From: Planctomycetaceae bacterium UBA4655 | GTDB lineage: Bacteria; Planctomycetota; Planctomycetia; Pirellulales; UBA1268 | Assembly (NCBI GenBank): GCA_002405515.1 | Contig: DHLZ01000145.1 | Location: 17,645-26,711, forward strand | DNA: 9,067 nt | Reading direction: 5' to 3' | Shown here: positions 1 to 7,185 of the stretch, in pieces | How the letters are laid out: each line of letters starts with the position of its first letter | How positions within the stretch are numbered: the first letter of the stretch is position 1 | The notes under the pieces: model-generated | The model's input: the letters and a program-made list of their open reading frames with translations, nothing else | Databases searched by the model: none | Told to the model about the DNA's origin: nothing | Program-made: the position numbers and the translations under genes

Positions 1-20
1 CCCCCCCCCCCCCCCCCCCC
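1..20. other. Homopolymer run of 20 C at window edge
   Basis: The first 20 bases are all C, directly followed by ordinary mixed sequence. Such a run at the very end of a sequence is most simply a contig-end assembly or sequencing artefact. A genuine poly-C tract cannot be excluded from this window alone. Confidence 0.7.
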
Positions 21-245
21 TCAGAGATCAGCATCGAGGGCTAGCCGCTGCTCAGAACAGCGGGAGGGCAGGATGCCCGACCTCCGCTTTGTTGTCTTTG
101 CGGCACGACGGAAGCCGCCCCCCAACGAGCTGGAGTCGTGCCGCCCGGGCCGGAGGCCATCGCCTCGTCAATTATCTCTGGATGGTGCCCGGGCGAGTCT
201 GGCAACCGCGACGTTACGTCTTCTGCCCCGATAAGGCTGCTGCCG
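21..245. other. Non-coding stretch downstream of the DUF262 gene
   Basis: I see no convincing gene between the poly-C run and the stop codon of the DUF262 gene. Open frames on both strands here are short, rich in Arg, Pro and Ser, and show no recognisable motif or good ribosome binding site. The only structured element is the 10-bp perfect inverted repeat at 100-144, listed separately. The stretch may be a 3' untranslated region or decayed island DNA. Confidence 0.5.
100..144. repeat. Perfect 10-bp inverted repeat with 25-nt spacer
   Basis: GCGGCACGAC at 100-109 is exactly repeated in inverse as GTCGTGCCGC at 135-144, separated by 25 bases. As RNA, either strand would form a very stable 10-bp stem. 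It lies about 100 bases beyond the stop codon of the minus-strand DUF262 gene, so it could act as a 3' stabilising hairpin or terminator. No T run follows on the minus strand, so intrinsic termination is not well supported. It could equally be a REP-like or transposon-derived palindrome. Confidence 0.6.
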
Positions 246-1952
246 CTATGCGTCGTCTGCGACAGCGTCAAACTCGCTGTCCTCTTCCACCTCATCCGGA
301 TCACTGTCATCTCCGATGACGACGGGCTTGGCATCATCGCACGGCCGCAACGGAATCCAGTTCTGCAGTTCATCTGAAATCGCTTTGCATCGGGCCGCGA
401 AGAACGCGTCGTAATCGTCATCCCAAACGCCCGTCTCGAGGTCGATGAGATGCGATGTCATGGTGTCCGCGAGGTTCGGGTTGTGCTGGCGGAACTCGGC
501 CATGTAATCGGAGGGCTTGCGGGTCTTGATTTTCCGCTTGTTTAAGAAGTCATCGACAATCGTGATGTTGGCGATGTGATTAATCCGTCGCGGTTCCACA
601 CCGCGCCTGTTGAGCACCGCCTTCGGGAAGAAATGGTGGTAGTTCTTGCTATTCGCTTGTTTGAGCCAGTCGTTGGCTATGCGAACGATTCCGTCGTCGT
701 CAAACGAGCGCGGCTGCTGGTACGCAAGCAGGCACAGGATTGCCTTCACGAAACTGCGACTCGCTCGGAAGAACCCGAACCGATCGATCGCGTCCGGGGA
801 CGTGTCTACGGCGAAGGCCGTGTCGTACACCGGCTGCCTACCTTCCGCGATCGCCAGAACCTTTTTCGCGTCTTGGGCGAGTTTGGTTTCGGTGGCGGAC
901 GTATAGCGACCGGTCAATGAGATGCGCCAGAACAACTCTCTCAGCAGCGGTATTTGCTCACCAGATGGCTTGTCAGGATGAGCGTCGAAGAAGACCGCGA
1001 AGGGAACGACGAGGGATGCGTATGGCAGAAGTTTGGACGCGGGCAGCCGATAGGCACCTCGGAAGTGGTCGCAGGCGGCCTTCACGGACTCCTCGACCCG
1101 GGGCCAGACACTTCGAAACTCGGCAGTGTCGAGTCGCAGGATGTCCTGCTTTCTTGCCTCGCCGACGAGAAGAAGGCTGGCGATCTGCAAGACCGCTGAT
1201 TGGGGCAGCGTGTCGTAACCAATCGTCTCAAGCTCGCCGAGAAGCGCGTGGTAACGGTCGGTGAGATCAAAGTGGTTCACATGGTCGTACGTCTTGGCGA
1301 CCATCACTTCGAAGACACTGAGCGGCTTTCCGGTCACGTTGATTCTGGTGAAGACTTCGGTGGCAACGTCGATCGGAGCATCCTGGATCAGGATCACCGA
1401 GAACCGGTACTCTTTGACGCGCCGGCTGCATTCACGCAGGCGCTCACGCCGTTCGGGCGTAAGCCGCGCAAGAAAATCAAAGTCCTCGGCCAGGACATCG
1501 ACAAGTCGGACATGGCGGCCCGGCTCGGCCTCGGCGGGTGGCGATGGAAGGACGACGGCCGTGTCGGTGTCGGTGTCGGCGTCGAGGTCAACGCATATCT
1601 GCGCGAAATCATCCTTGCGGCCGTCGAAGCGTTCGAGCATCAGTCCTTTGACCGCTGCGTACAGACTCGTCAGCCGTTGTTGCCCGTCCAGAACCTGCTC
1701 CGCGTAGTCGCCATGCGGAGTCGGTGGTAACTGGACGCCGCCGATGTCGCGAACGGCCCTGAGTTGTTCCCTCGTCTTCCAGAGAATGAAGGTGCCGATC
1801 GGGTACCCCTTGAGGATGCTGTCGATCAGCTTTGCCGACTTTTCCCGCGACCAGACGAACTCCCGCTGGAACTGCGGGATTTTCATGGTCCCAAGTTCGA
1901 TGCCGTTGATGACCTGCGTGTAGGAGCGGCTCTGTGGGTCTGGCTGGTGCAT
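246..1952 (-). CDS. DUF262-DUF1524 (GmrSD-like) nuclease, putative Type IV restriction or anti-phage protein
   Basis: Read from the ATG at 1952 this is 568 residues. The N-terminal half is a DUF262 (ParB-fold-like) domain: IPQFQREFVW at about 25-34, the hallmark DGQQR at 89-93, and FTRINVTGKPLS at about 201-212. The C-terminal part matches a DUF1524 HNH-type nuclease: YHHFFPKA at about 438-445, then NHIANITIVDD and NK near 458-472, followed by KPSDY. Fused DUF262-DUF1524 proteins include one-chain GmrSD, SspE and BrxU, which use a nucleotide-dependent N-domain to sense modified phage DNA and an HNH domain to nick or cut it. That role here is inferred from family only. The last ~25 residues are strongly acidic. 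A GTG at 2045 would add 31 Arg-rich residues. I prefer 1952 because family members begin shortly before the IPxxQR motif and GGAG lies 11 bases upstream. GC is lower than in the backbone genes, suggesting transfer. No partner modification genes are visible. Confidence 0.88.
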   Translation of the reverse strand: MHQPDPQSRSYTQVINGIELGTMKIPQFQREFVWSREKSAKLIDSILKGYPIGTFILWKTREQLRAVRDIGGVQLPPTPHGDYAEQVLDGQQRLTSLYAAVKGLMLERFDGRKDDFAQICVDLDADTDTDTAVVLPSPPAEAEPGRHVRLVDVLAEDFDFLARLTPERRERLRECSRRVKEYRFSVILIQDAPIDVATEVFTRINVTGKPLSVFEVMVAKTYDHVNHFDLTDRYHALLGELETIGYDTLPQSAVLQIASLLLVGEARKQDILRLDTAEFRSVWPRVEESVKAACDHFRGAYRLPASKLLPYASLVVPFAVFFDAHPDKPSGEQIPLLRELFWRISLTGRYTSATETKLAQDAKKVLAIAEGRQPVYDTAFAVDTSPDAIDRFGFFRASRSFVKAILCLLAYQQPRSFDDDGIVRIANDWLKQANSKNYHHFFPKAVLNRRGVEPRRINHIANITIVDDFLNKRKIKTRKPSDYMAEFRQHNPNLADTMTSHLIDLETGVWDDDYDAFFAARCKAISDELQNWIPLRPCDDAKPVVIGDDSDPDEVEEDSEFDAVADDA

Positions 1953-2171
1953 GTCTTCAACGTCTCCGAAACGAATGCCGATCGCGGCCGGATTGCCACA
2001 AAGTTCACGCCAGCGACGCCCAGTTCGCGGCCTAAAGGCGTTCACCGAACCTGCACGCCGACGGCGGAGGCAGGAACGCTAAACCCACTGGCCCGACCTC
2101 ACGGGAATCCTGATTGTGAGGGGCGAGCCCCTACGCCAAAGCGGCATCGTAGTCGGGGCCACGGCAAAAGC
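1953..2171. other. Intergenic region upstream of the DUF262 gene
   Basis: This stretch presumably carries the promoter for the DUF262 gene, but I see no confident -35/-10 pair on the minus strand. It contains the possible 31-codon N-terminal extension of that gene (to 2045) and a short palindrome at 2119-2132. No RNA gene or further coding region is recognisable. Confidence 0.5.
2119..2132. repeat. Short perfect palindrome AGGGGC-GA-GCCCCT
   Basis: Six-base arms AGGGGC and GCCCCT are separated by GA. The palindrome sits in the gene-free stretch upstream of the DUF262 gene, inside the accessory-looking region. Motifs of this style occur as dispersed palindromes in many GC-rich genomes. With only one copy in the window, I cannot say whether it is a REP-type repeat, a regulator site or chance. 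Confidence 0.4.
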
Positions 2172-2408
2172 CTACGGTGCCGGGGATTGACCGATTTCAG
2201 GTGTTGAGGCGGGGTTGGGGACTGACGCCGGGCCGACGACGGACTCCATGATCGCGCACTTTTGGGCCGCCGTCAGCGTGGGCCACCGGCTCACGATGAA
2301 CGCCAAGAGCGGGTCCGACAGAAGTGCGCCGTTTTCTGCGCCTCCTTGATGCTGGATTGGCGTTTCGCTTGGGGTATCCTGTAGAACTTCGATTCCCGCC
2401 GCCTCCAC
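2172..2408 (-). pseudogene. Remnant resembling the C-terminal tail of a planctomycete-type integrase
   Basis: A 78-codon frame opens with GTG at 2408, immediately after an in-frame TGA. It begins VEAAGIEVLQDTP and carries DPLLAFIVSRWPTLTAAQKC at about residues 32-51. From memory, many planctomycete tyrosine recombinases end in a tail of the form 'D-x-x-L-x-x-(I/V)-x-x-W-P-x-L' followed by a short helix, and this frame fits it. The catalytic Arg-His-Arg-Tyr region is absent upstream, so if related it is a truncated remnant. The opening 'EAAGIE' is what a reverse-read tRNA 3' end encodes, and those codons overlap the att-like site at 2388-2408. Such tRNA-derived frames are often spurious, so this could be non-coding. 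Confidence 0.35.
2388..2408 (+). other. tRNA/tmRNA 3'-end fragment, candidate attachment (att) site
   Basis: The plus strand reads TTCGATTCCCGCCGCCTCC followed by AC. That is the T-loop plus 3' T-stem strand plus 3' acceptor strand of a tRNA or tmRNA gene; tmRNA 3' ends look very like this. The 5' T-stem partner is missing (GTAGAAC instead of a GCGGG-type strand) and no matching GGAGGCG acceptor strand lies 60-90 bases upstream, so a full RNA gene is not present. Duplicated 3' ends of tRNA or tmRNA genes are classic products of tyrosine-recombinase integration. The orientation would put the element on the left and the chromosome (mgtA side) on the right, which agrees with the composition change. 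Confidence 0.45.
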
Positions 2409-2470
2409 TCACGGGTCGATCGAGGAAAACGAGTCCACACCGCCGCAAGAACCACCCGGGGCCGTTCCCC

Positions 2471-5059
2471 TCACATCTCGAGCCACCCTCGGCGAACGAC
2501 CGCCGCCTTCGCAAAGTGCGTCAAGAAGGCGTAGGCGACGGCCGTCGCCGCGAGGAACGGCCAATACGCCGTCGGCAGCGGCACGAAGCCGAACGAAGGG
2601 CCGAGGGGGGAGGCGGGAAGCCATGCGGCGACGAGAACCACCGCCGCGGTCGCCGCCGCAACGGCAGGGCTCGCACGGCTCGCGAAGAAGGGGATTCTGT
2701 CGGTTCGGATGACGTGAATCACGAGCGTCTGGGTGACCAGGGATTCGACGAACCAGCCCGTGTGGAACAGGCGACTCCCGCCCGGCTCGACGCACCCAAA
2801 GCCGAAGAGCAGCACGGCGAACGTGGTGAAGTCGAAGAGCGAACTGATCGGACCGACCAACAGGATGAACCGCGAGACCTGCCTCACCGACCAGGGCCGC
2901 GGCCGCGCGACGAGCTCCGGATCGACCTCGTCGGTCGGGATCGACACCTGCGAGCAATCGTAGAGCAGGTTGTTCGCGAGCACCTGCAGGGGCGTCATCG
3001 GAAGGAACGGCAGCAGGAGGCTCGCGCCGACCACGCTGATCGTGTTGCCGAAATTGGAACTGGCTCCCATGCGGATGTACTTGAGCACGTTCATGAACAC
3101 CCGCCGACCCTCGATGATCCCGTCGCGGAGCACCCGCAGGTCCTTGTCGAGCAGCATGCAGTCGGCGCTCTCCCTCGCGACATCGACCGCGGAGTCGACC
3201 GTGATCGCGACGTCGGCCGCCCGCAACGCCGGCGCATCGTTCGCTCCGTCGCCGAGAAAGCCGACGACGTGGCCGCCGCCGCGGAGCAGCCGCACGACCC
3301 TCTCCTTCTGGGCGGGCGTCAGCCGGGCGAGCAGGCAGGCACCGCGGGCCGCCACGGCGAGCGACTCGTCGTCGAGCCGCTCGACCTCGTTGCCGAGGAG
3401 CACGCGGCCCACGTCCAGGCCGACCGCACGGCAGACCGATCCGCCCACGAACTCGTTGTCACCGGTGAGCACCTTCACCTCGACGCCACTGGCCCGAATC
3501 TTCGCGACGGCCTCGCGGGCCGAGTCCTTCGGCGGGTCGAGGAAGGCCACGTATCCCCGCAGGACGAGGCCTTGTTCGTCGTCGCGAGAATAGGACGTCT
3601 TCTTCTCGACGTCCTTGTAGGCCACGGCGAGCACGCGGAAGCCTTCCCGCCCGAGCTTCTCTTCCTCACGGGCGAGCGATGCCGACACCATCCCGTCGAG
3701 CGGATGCACGACGCCATCGACCTCGTATCGGTCGCATCGTTGAAACAGGGCGTCGGCCGCCCCCTTGCAGATGAGACGCCTCCGTCCGTCGGCGAGCCGC
3801 ACCACGACAGACATGGCACGGCGGGAGAAATCGAACGGTATCTCGTCGATCTTCGCCTCGCCGCGGTGCGGCACGTGCTCACGCCACAGCTCGTGCTCCA
3901 GGATCGCGCGGTCGAGCAGGTTTTTCAGGCCGGTCTGGAAATGGGCGTTGAGCCATGCAAGTTCCAGCACGGCCGGATCCTCGCGGAGCCGGACGTCGCA
4001 GTGCCGTTCGAGGATGATGCGGTCGAGCGTGAGCGTGCCGGTCTTGTCGGTGCAGAGCACGTCCATGGCCCCGAGGTTCTGGATCGCGTCGAGGTGCCTC
4101 ACGATCACCCGCTTTCGCGACATTCCGATCGCCCCGTGCGACAGGCAGACTCCCACGATCATCGGCAGCATCTCGGGCGTGAGCCCCACCGCGACGGCGA
4201 GCGAAAAGAAGAGGGCTTCCCACCAGTCTCCCCTGACCAGTCCGTTCACCAGGAAGACGAGCGGGCTGATCACGGCGACGAATCCGACCATCAGCCAGGT
4301 GAACCGCTCGAGTCCGACGTCGAACGCGGTCGGCAACTCCGGCAGATCGAGCGATGCGGCCATGCCGCCGAGGCAGGTGCGGCGTCCGGTCTCGACGACC
4401 ACGGCCCGTGCCGAGCCGCTCTCGACGCTCGCGCCGAGATGGCAGACGCTCCTCAGGGCCAGAGGATCGTCCGCCGACGGCTCCGGCTCCGCCGACTTCT
4501 CCACCGGAAACGACTCGCCGGTGAGCACGGCCTCGGTCACGAAGAGCCCCCGGCTCGCGATGAGTCGCACGTCGGCCGGCACCATGTCGCCGGCCGCCAG
4601 TTGGACGACATCACCCGGGACGAGGCGGCCGATCGGGATTTCGGTGAACCTCCCCGCCCGGATCACCGTCGCATGCACGTGGAGCCGCTCTCGCAGTGCC
4701 GCCACCGCGACGTCGGCACGCCACTCCTGCACGGCCCGCAGCCCCACGCCGATGGCCAGCATCGCGAGCATGAGAATGCCCGAGGCCGTGTCACCCGCCG
4801 TGAACGAGCCGGTGGCCAGGATGCCCAAAAGCACGACGAGAGGATTGCGGCACGCCCGAAGCAGGATGGCGAGGGGCGACTCCCTTTCGTGCGGCCGCAG
4901 CACATTCTCGCCATGGATCGCCAGCCGCCGCAAAGCCTCGTCGTCCGAGAGACCTTCGACCGAAGACCCGAGCCGATCGAGAACGGTCTTCGGCTCCTCG
5001 CGGGCGGATTGAATGATCGATCGCGAACCGCGACTCGAACCGACGGTGGGTTGCGGCAT
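2471..5059 (-). CDS. mgtA: P3B-type P-type ATPase, MgtA-like magnesium-transporting ATPase
   Basis: This 862-residue inner-membrane pump is of the family that imports Mg2+ using ATP. All core P-type motifs are present in order: TGES at 180-183 (actuator domain), LTPEMLP at 293-299 in the M4 helix, the phosphorylation motif CTDKTGTLT with Asp338, KGAAD at 432-436 (nucleotide binding), TGDN at 532-535, and GDGANDAP at 603-610. The stretches RHLDAIQNLGAMD before the phosphorylation site and NNLLYDCSQVSIPTDEVD at about 696-713 are characteristic of MgtA/MgtB rather than Ca2+ or heavy-metal pumps. Length is slightly below the ~900 residues of enterobacterial MgtA, and nothing catalytic is missing. 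The C-terminal half holds several hydrophobic helices (about 726-850). No clear Shine-Dalgarno precedes the ATG at 5059. The upstream TPR gene ends 117 bases away, and no long Mg2+-sensing leader fits in that gap. Confidence 0.95.
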   Translation of the reverse strand: MPQPTVGSSRGSRSIIQSAREEPKTVLDRLGSSVEGLSDDEALRRLAIHGENVLRPHERESPLAILLRACRNPLVVLLGILATGSFTAGDTASGILMLAMLAIGVGLRAVQEWRADVAVAALRERLHVHATVIRAGRFTEIPIGRLVPGDVVQLAAGDMVPADVRLIASRGLFVTEAVLTGESFPVEKSAEPEPSADDPLALRSVCHLGASVESGSARAVVVETGRRTCLGGMAASLDLPELPTAFDVGLERFTWLMVGFVAVISPLVFLVNGLVRGDWWEALFFSLAVAVGLTPEMLPMIVGVCLSHGAIGMSRKRVIVRHLDAIQNLGAMDVLCTDKTGTLTLDRIILERHCDVRLREDPAVLELAWLNAHFQTGLKNLLDRAILEHELWREHVPHRGEAKIDEIPFDFSRRAMSVVVRLADGRRRLICKGAADALFQRCDRYEVDGVVHPLDGMVSASLAREEEKLGREGFRVLAVAYKDVEKKTSYSRDDEQGLVLRGYVAFLDPPKDSAREAVAKIRASGVEVKVLTGDNEFVGGSVCRAVGLDVGRVLLGNEVERLDDESLAVAARGACLLARLTPAQKERVVRLLRGGGHVVGFLGDGANDAPALRAADVAITVDSAVDVARESADCMLLDKDLRVLRDGIIEGRRVFMNVLKYIRMGASSNFGNTISVVGASLLLPFLPMTPLQVLANNLLYDCSQVSIPTDEVDPELVARPRPWSVRQVSRFILLVGPISSLFDFTTFAVLLFGFGCVEPGGSRLFHTGWFVESLVTQTLVIHVIRTDRIPFFASRASPAVAAATAAVVLVAAWLPASPLGPSFGFVPLPTAYWPFLAATAVAYAFLTHFAKAAVVRRGWLEM

Positions 5060-5137
5060 GGCAGACGACGCTCACGGATACCGCGGCGGGCCCACGACTG
5101 CCATGCCCTCTCCATCCGCCGGCGCGACATTCTACGC

Positions 5138-5152
5138 CGCCCGACGCGGGCG
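5138..5152. other. Small hairpin between TPR gene and mgtA
   Basis: CGCCCG and CGGGCG form a 6-bp stem with a 3-base loop, 25 bases before the TPR gene stop codon is reached from the left (that is, in the gap between the TPR stop at 5177 and the mgtA start at 5059). There is no T run on the minus strand side, so it is at best a weak or Rho-assisted terminator, or an attenuating structure between the two genes. Confidence 0.25.
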
Positions 5153-5176
5153 TTTGCGGATTCAGGACGGCTGAAG

Positions 5177-7051
5177 CTACTGGAACGGCCGCCGGGGCGT
5201 CCGCGGCGGCGGCGTCTCGCGCTGCGGCTTCGCGGCGTCAGGGGTGGCGGCATCTTTGCCGGCATCGACTTCGGACCCGTCGTCCGTGAGCCGGTCGGCC
5301 GATACGTCCTCCTTCTTCGCATCGACGATCGCCTCGATCTGCTGCTGTTTCTCCCGCCACGGTTTCTCGGCCTTGTAGCTCTCGAGTTCCTCCTGGAGCT
5401 GGGCCTTGATTTGCGGCTCGTCGGCCCCCGCCTCGACGGCCTTCGTGCTGTAGCGTCTCGCCTGCTCGAAGTCGCCAGATTCCGCGTAGGCCGCGGCGAG
5501 CGTGCTGATGATGTGCGCCTCCTTCCACTCCGTCAGCTCGCACGCCCGCTTCGCCAGCTCGATCGCCCGGCGGCCGTCGCGGATCGGATCATCCGGCGAG
5601 GTCGCGAGCAACCAGGCGAGGTTGTTGAGGACCGAAGTGTCGTCGGGCTCCGCGTCGAGGGCCTTCTCGAGGTCGGAGAGCGCCGCGGAATGGTCGCCGA
5701 TCGCGATCTCGGCATCGCTGCGGCCCCGACGGCTCAGAAACTGCTTTTCGTCGATCTCCAGGGCCCTCGTGAACCGGCGAATCGCCTCCCGAGGCTGCTT
5801 GGCCGCGAGGTAGAGCGTCCCGAGTTGGCCGACGAGTCGGGCGTCGTCAGCATTCGCGGCGACGAGACGCCGAAAGTCTCGAATGGCCGAGGCATAGTCC
5901 CCCTTTTCCGCCGCGATGAGCCCCCTCAACTCGAGCGCGGGCTGGTGGTCGGGATGGTCGTCGAGCACGAGACGCAGGTCCTCGATCGCCCCGTCGACAT
6001 CACCGGCCTGCAGCTTGAGCCGCGCGCGGAGCACGAACGGCACCGCGTCGTCCGGGTCGATCGCGATCGCCCTTTGGAGCGTCTCGATCGCGGCCTCCTG
6101 ATCGCCTCGCATCGCGAGCACCCTCGCCCGCTGCAGCAGCGGCCCGGCGAGGTCGGGATCGATCTCGATCGCCCGGTCGAGCGACGCAAGCGCCTCGTCG
6201 AGCTTGTCGGACATCATGAGCGCGACGCCACGCGCTTCGTGCAACGACGCGTCTTCGCCATCCTCGGCGATGGCCACGTCGATGTCCTCGATCGCGGCCG
6301 CGTACTCGTCCCGGATCAGCCGGAAGAGACCGCGGGTGCGACGGACCTGGACGTTCCTCGGCGCGAGCTCCACCGCCTTGTCGAAATCAGCCCGCCTCTC
6401 GTCGTCCGACTCGGCGAGCCCGCCGCGGACAAGGAGGGCCTTGGCCTGCTCCAGCCGGTCCTCGCCGATGAGCTCCATCGCCTTGGTCGCCGCCTTGCGG
6501 GCACGGTCGCGGTCGCCGGTGGGGAGCGCCTCGAGCCTCGCGAGCATCAGCTGGGCCGAACCGATCTCGGAATTCATGGCGAGGGCCGCGTTGAGGTCGC
6601 GGAGCGCGGCGGACCGCATTCTCATCTTCTGCTGGCCCGGCTGGCGTCCCTCGAAGATCTCCTCGACGAGCAGCCCGGCACGGGTCACGAGCGTGTCGGC
6701 CTCGAGATCGTCGGCGAACTTCCGCTGTTCATCCGACAGCCCCTTCCGTTTCGCCCGCTGACAGAGGTCGATGACCTTGCCCAGGTCGTCGTAATCGTCG
6801 GCGGAGAGCTTGCGGTCGATCGCGGCGTCGAGGTCGCCCTGCCCCGGATCGACACCACCGGCCTCGGCGACCGGCGGCACTGCATCCCGGGCCGGCGACA
6901 CTGCATCCCGGACCGGCGACACTGCATCCCGGGCCGGCGGCACTGCATCGTCTGCCGAAACAGCCGACGGGAGAACCCCGACGGCGACTGCCAGGCACGC
7001 GAGTCGCCACGCCATGCCGCGTCGCGAAAGGGCGAAGGGAGAATATCGCAT
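5177..7051 (-). CDS. Exported TPR-repeat protein
   Basis: This 624-residue protein begins with a Sec-type signal peptide: RR near residue 10, a hydrophobic core at about 17-30, and likely cleavage after VSA at 33. A 7-residue tandem repeat follows at 35-62 (DAVPPAR, DAVSPVR, DAVSPAR, DAVPPVA). From about residue 200 to 541 it is a solenoid of roughly nine tetratricopeptide repeats with the usual A/G/Y/A pattern and 'AIEIDPD' type ends. The C-terminus (about 550-624) is charged and Pro-rich (KPWREKQQQIE, then PPPRTPRRP). TPR proteins act as protein-binding scaffolds, and no specific partner or enzymatic role can be read here. The ATG at 7051 has GGAG about 10 bases upstream, supporting this start over the internal Met13. 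It is a separate transcription unit from the ABC operon if the 7186-7211 hairpin terminates. It may be co-transcribed with mgtA, 117 bases downstream. Confidence 0.88.
   Translation of the reverse strand: MRYSPFALSRRGMAWRLACLAVAVGVLPSAVSADDAVPPARDAVSPVRDAVSPARDAVPPVAEAGGVDPGQGDLDAAIDRKLSADDYDDLGKVIDLCQRAKRKGLSDEQRKFADDLEADTLVTRAGLLVEEIFEGRQPGQQKMRMRSAALRDLNAALAMNSEIGSAQLMLARLEALPTGDRDRARKAATKAMELIGEDRLEQAKALLVRGGLAESDDERRADFDKAVELAPRNVQVRRTRGLFRLIRDEYAAAIEDIDVAIAEDGEDASLHEARGVALMMSDKLDEALASLDRAIEIDPDLAGPLLQRARVLAMRGDQEAAIETLQRAIAIDPDDAVPFVLRARLKLQAGDVDGAIEDLRLVLDDHPDHQPALELRGLIAAEKGDYASAIRDFRRLVAANADDARLVGQLGTLYLAAKQPREAIRRFTRALEIDEKQFLSRRGRSDAEIAIGDHSAALSDLEKALDAEPDDTSVLNNLAWLLATSPDDPIRDGRRAIELAKRACELTEWKEAHIISTLAAAYAESGDFEQARRYSTKAVEAGADEPQIKAQLQEELESYKAEKPWREKQQQIEAIVDAKKEDVSADRLTDDGSEVDAGKDAATPDAAKPQRETPPPRTPRRPFQ
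6878..6950. repeat. 21-bp tandem repeat, about 3.5 copies, inside the TPR gene
   Basis: Units of 21 bp start at 6878, 6899 and 6920, each beginning CACTGCATCCCGG, with a partial fourth copy at 6941-6950. Copies differ at one or two positions. Being a multiple of three, each unit encodes one DAV(P/S)P(A/V)R heptapeptide right after the signal peptide, so copy-number change would lengthen or shorten a linker without breaking the frame. Confidence 0.9.
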
Positions 7052-7185
7052 CCGTCTCTGGCTCCGTGAACACCCGGTCCGCTGCCACCAGACAATAGTA
7101 TGGGCGAAAACGAGGCCGGCCCACCAGTCGGAATTGCAGCGAAAACCCCGATTTCCTTCGGCCGACAGGTGGCCGGACCCCAGAG
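7052..7185 (-). other. Intergenic region carrying the presumed promoter of the TPR gene
   Basis: The gap between the ABC permease stop (7215) and the TPR start (7051) is 163 bases. On the minus strand an AT-richer patch, CATACTATTGTC, about 45-60 bases before the start codon is the only -10-like stretch, and I see no well-spaced -35 partner. GGAG about 10 bases before the ATG is the likely ribosome binding site. The terminator-like hairpin occupies the right end. Confidence 0.3.

Noticed and set aside
41..421. A 126-codon minus-strand frame at the left edge
   Set aside because: It overlaps the 3' end of the DUF262 gene in another frame, is Ser/Pro/Arg-rich, and has no recognisable motif.
1200..1730. 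A 176-codon plus-strand frame within the DUF262 gene
   Set aside because: It is the codon-aligned antisense shadow of the nuclease gene, and its product shows no domain.
2320..2408. A complete tRNA or tmRNA gene on the plus strand
   Set aside because: Only the 3' T-loop and acceptor half is present. The matching 5' acceptor strand, D-arm and 5' T-stem strand are missing.
2458..2470. Hairpin GGGG-CCGTT-CCCC next to the mgtA stop as a terminator
   Set aside because: The stem is only four pairs and no clear U tract follows, so it is not distinguishable from chance in GC-rich DNA.
5060..5176. A Mg2+-sensing leader or riboswitch upstream of mgtA
   Set aside because: The gap is only 117 bases and shows just a small 6-bp hairpin, with no recognisable M-box or mgtL-like leader.
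2324..7069. A 1581-codon open frame on the plus strand, antisense to mgtA and the TPR gene
   Set aside because: Its codons are phase-aligned with both minus-strand genes, so it only stops where they use TTA, CTA or TCA, which they almost never do. The product is Arg/Glu/His/Asp-rich without any domain, while the minus-strand products carry complete family motifs.
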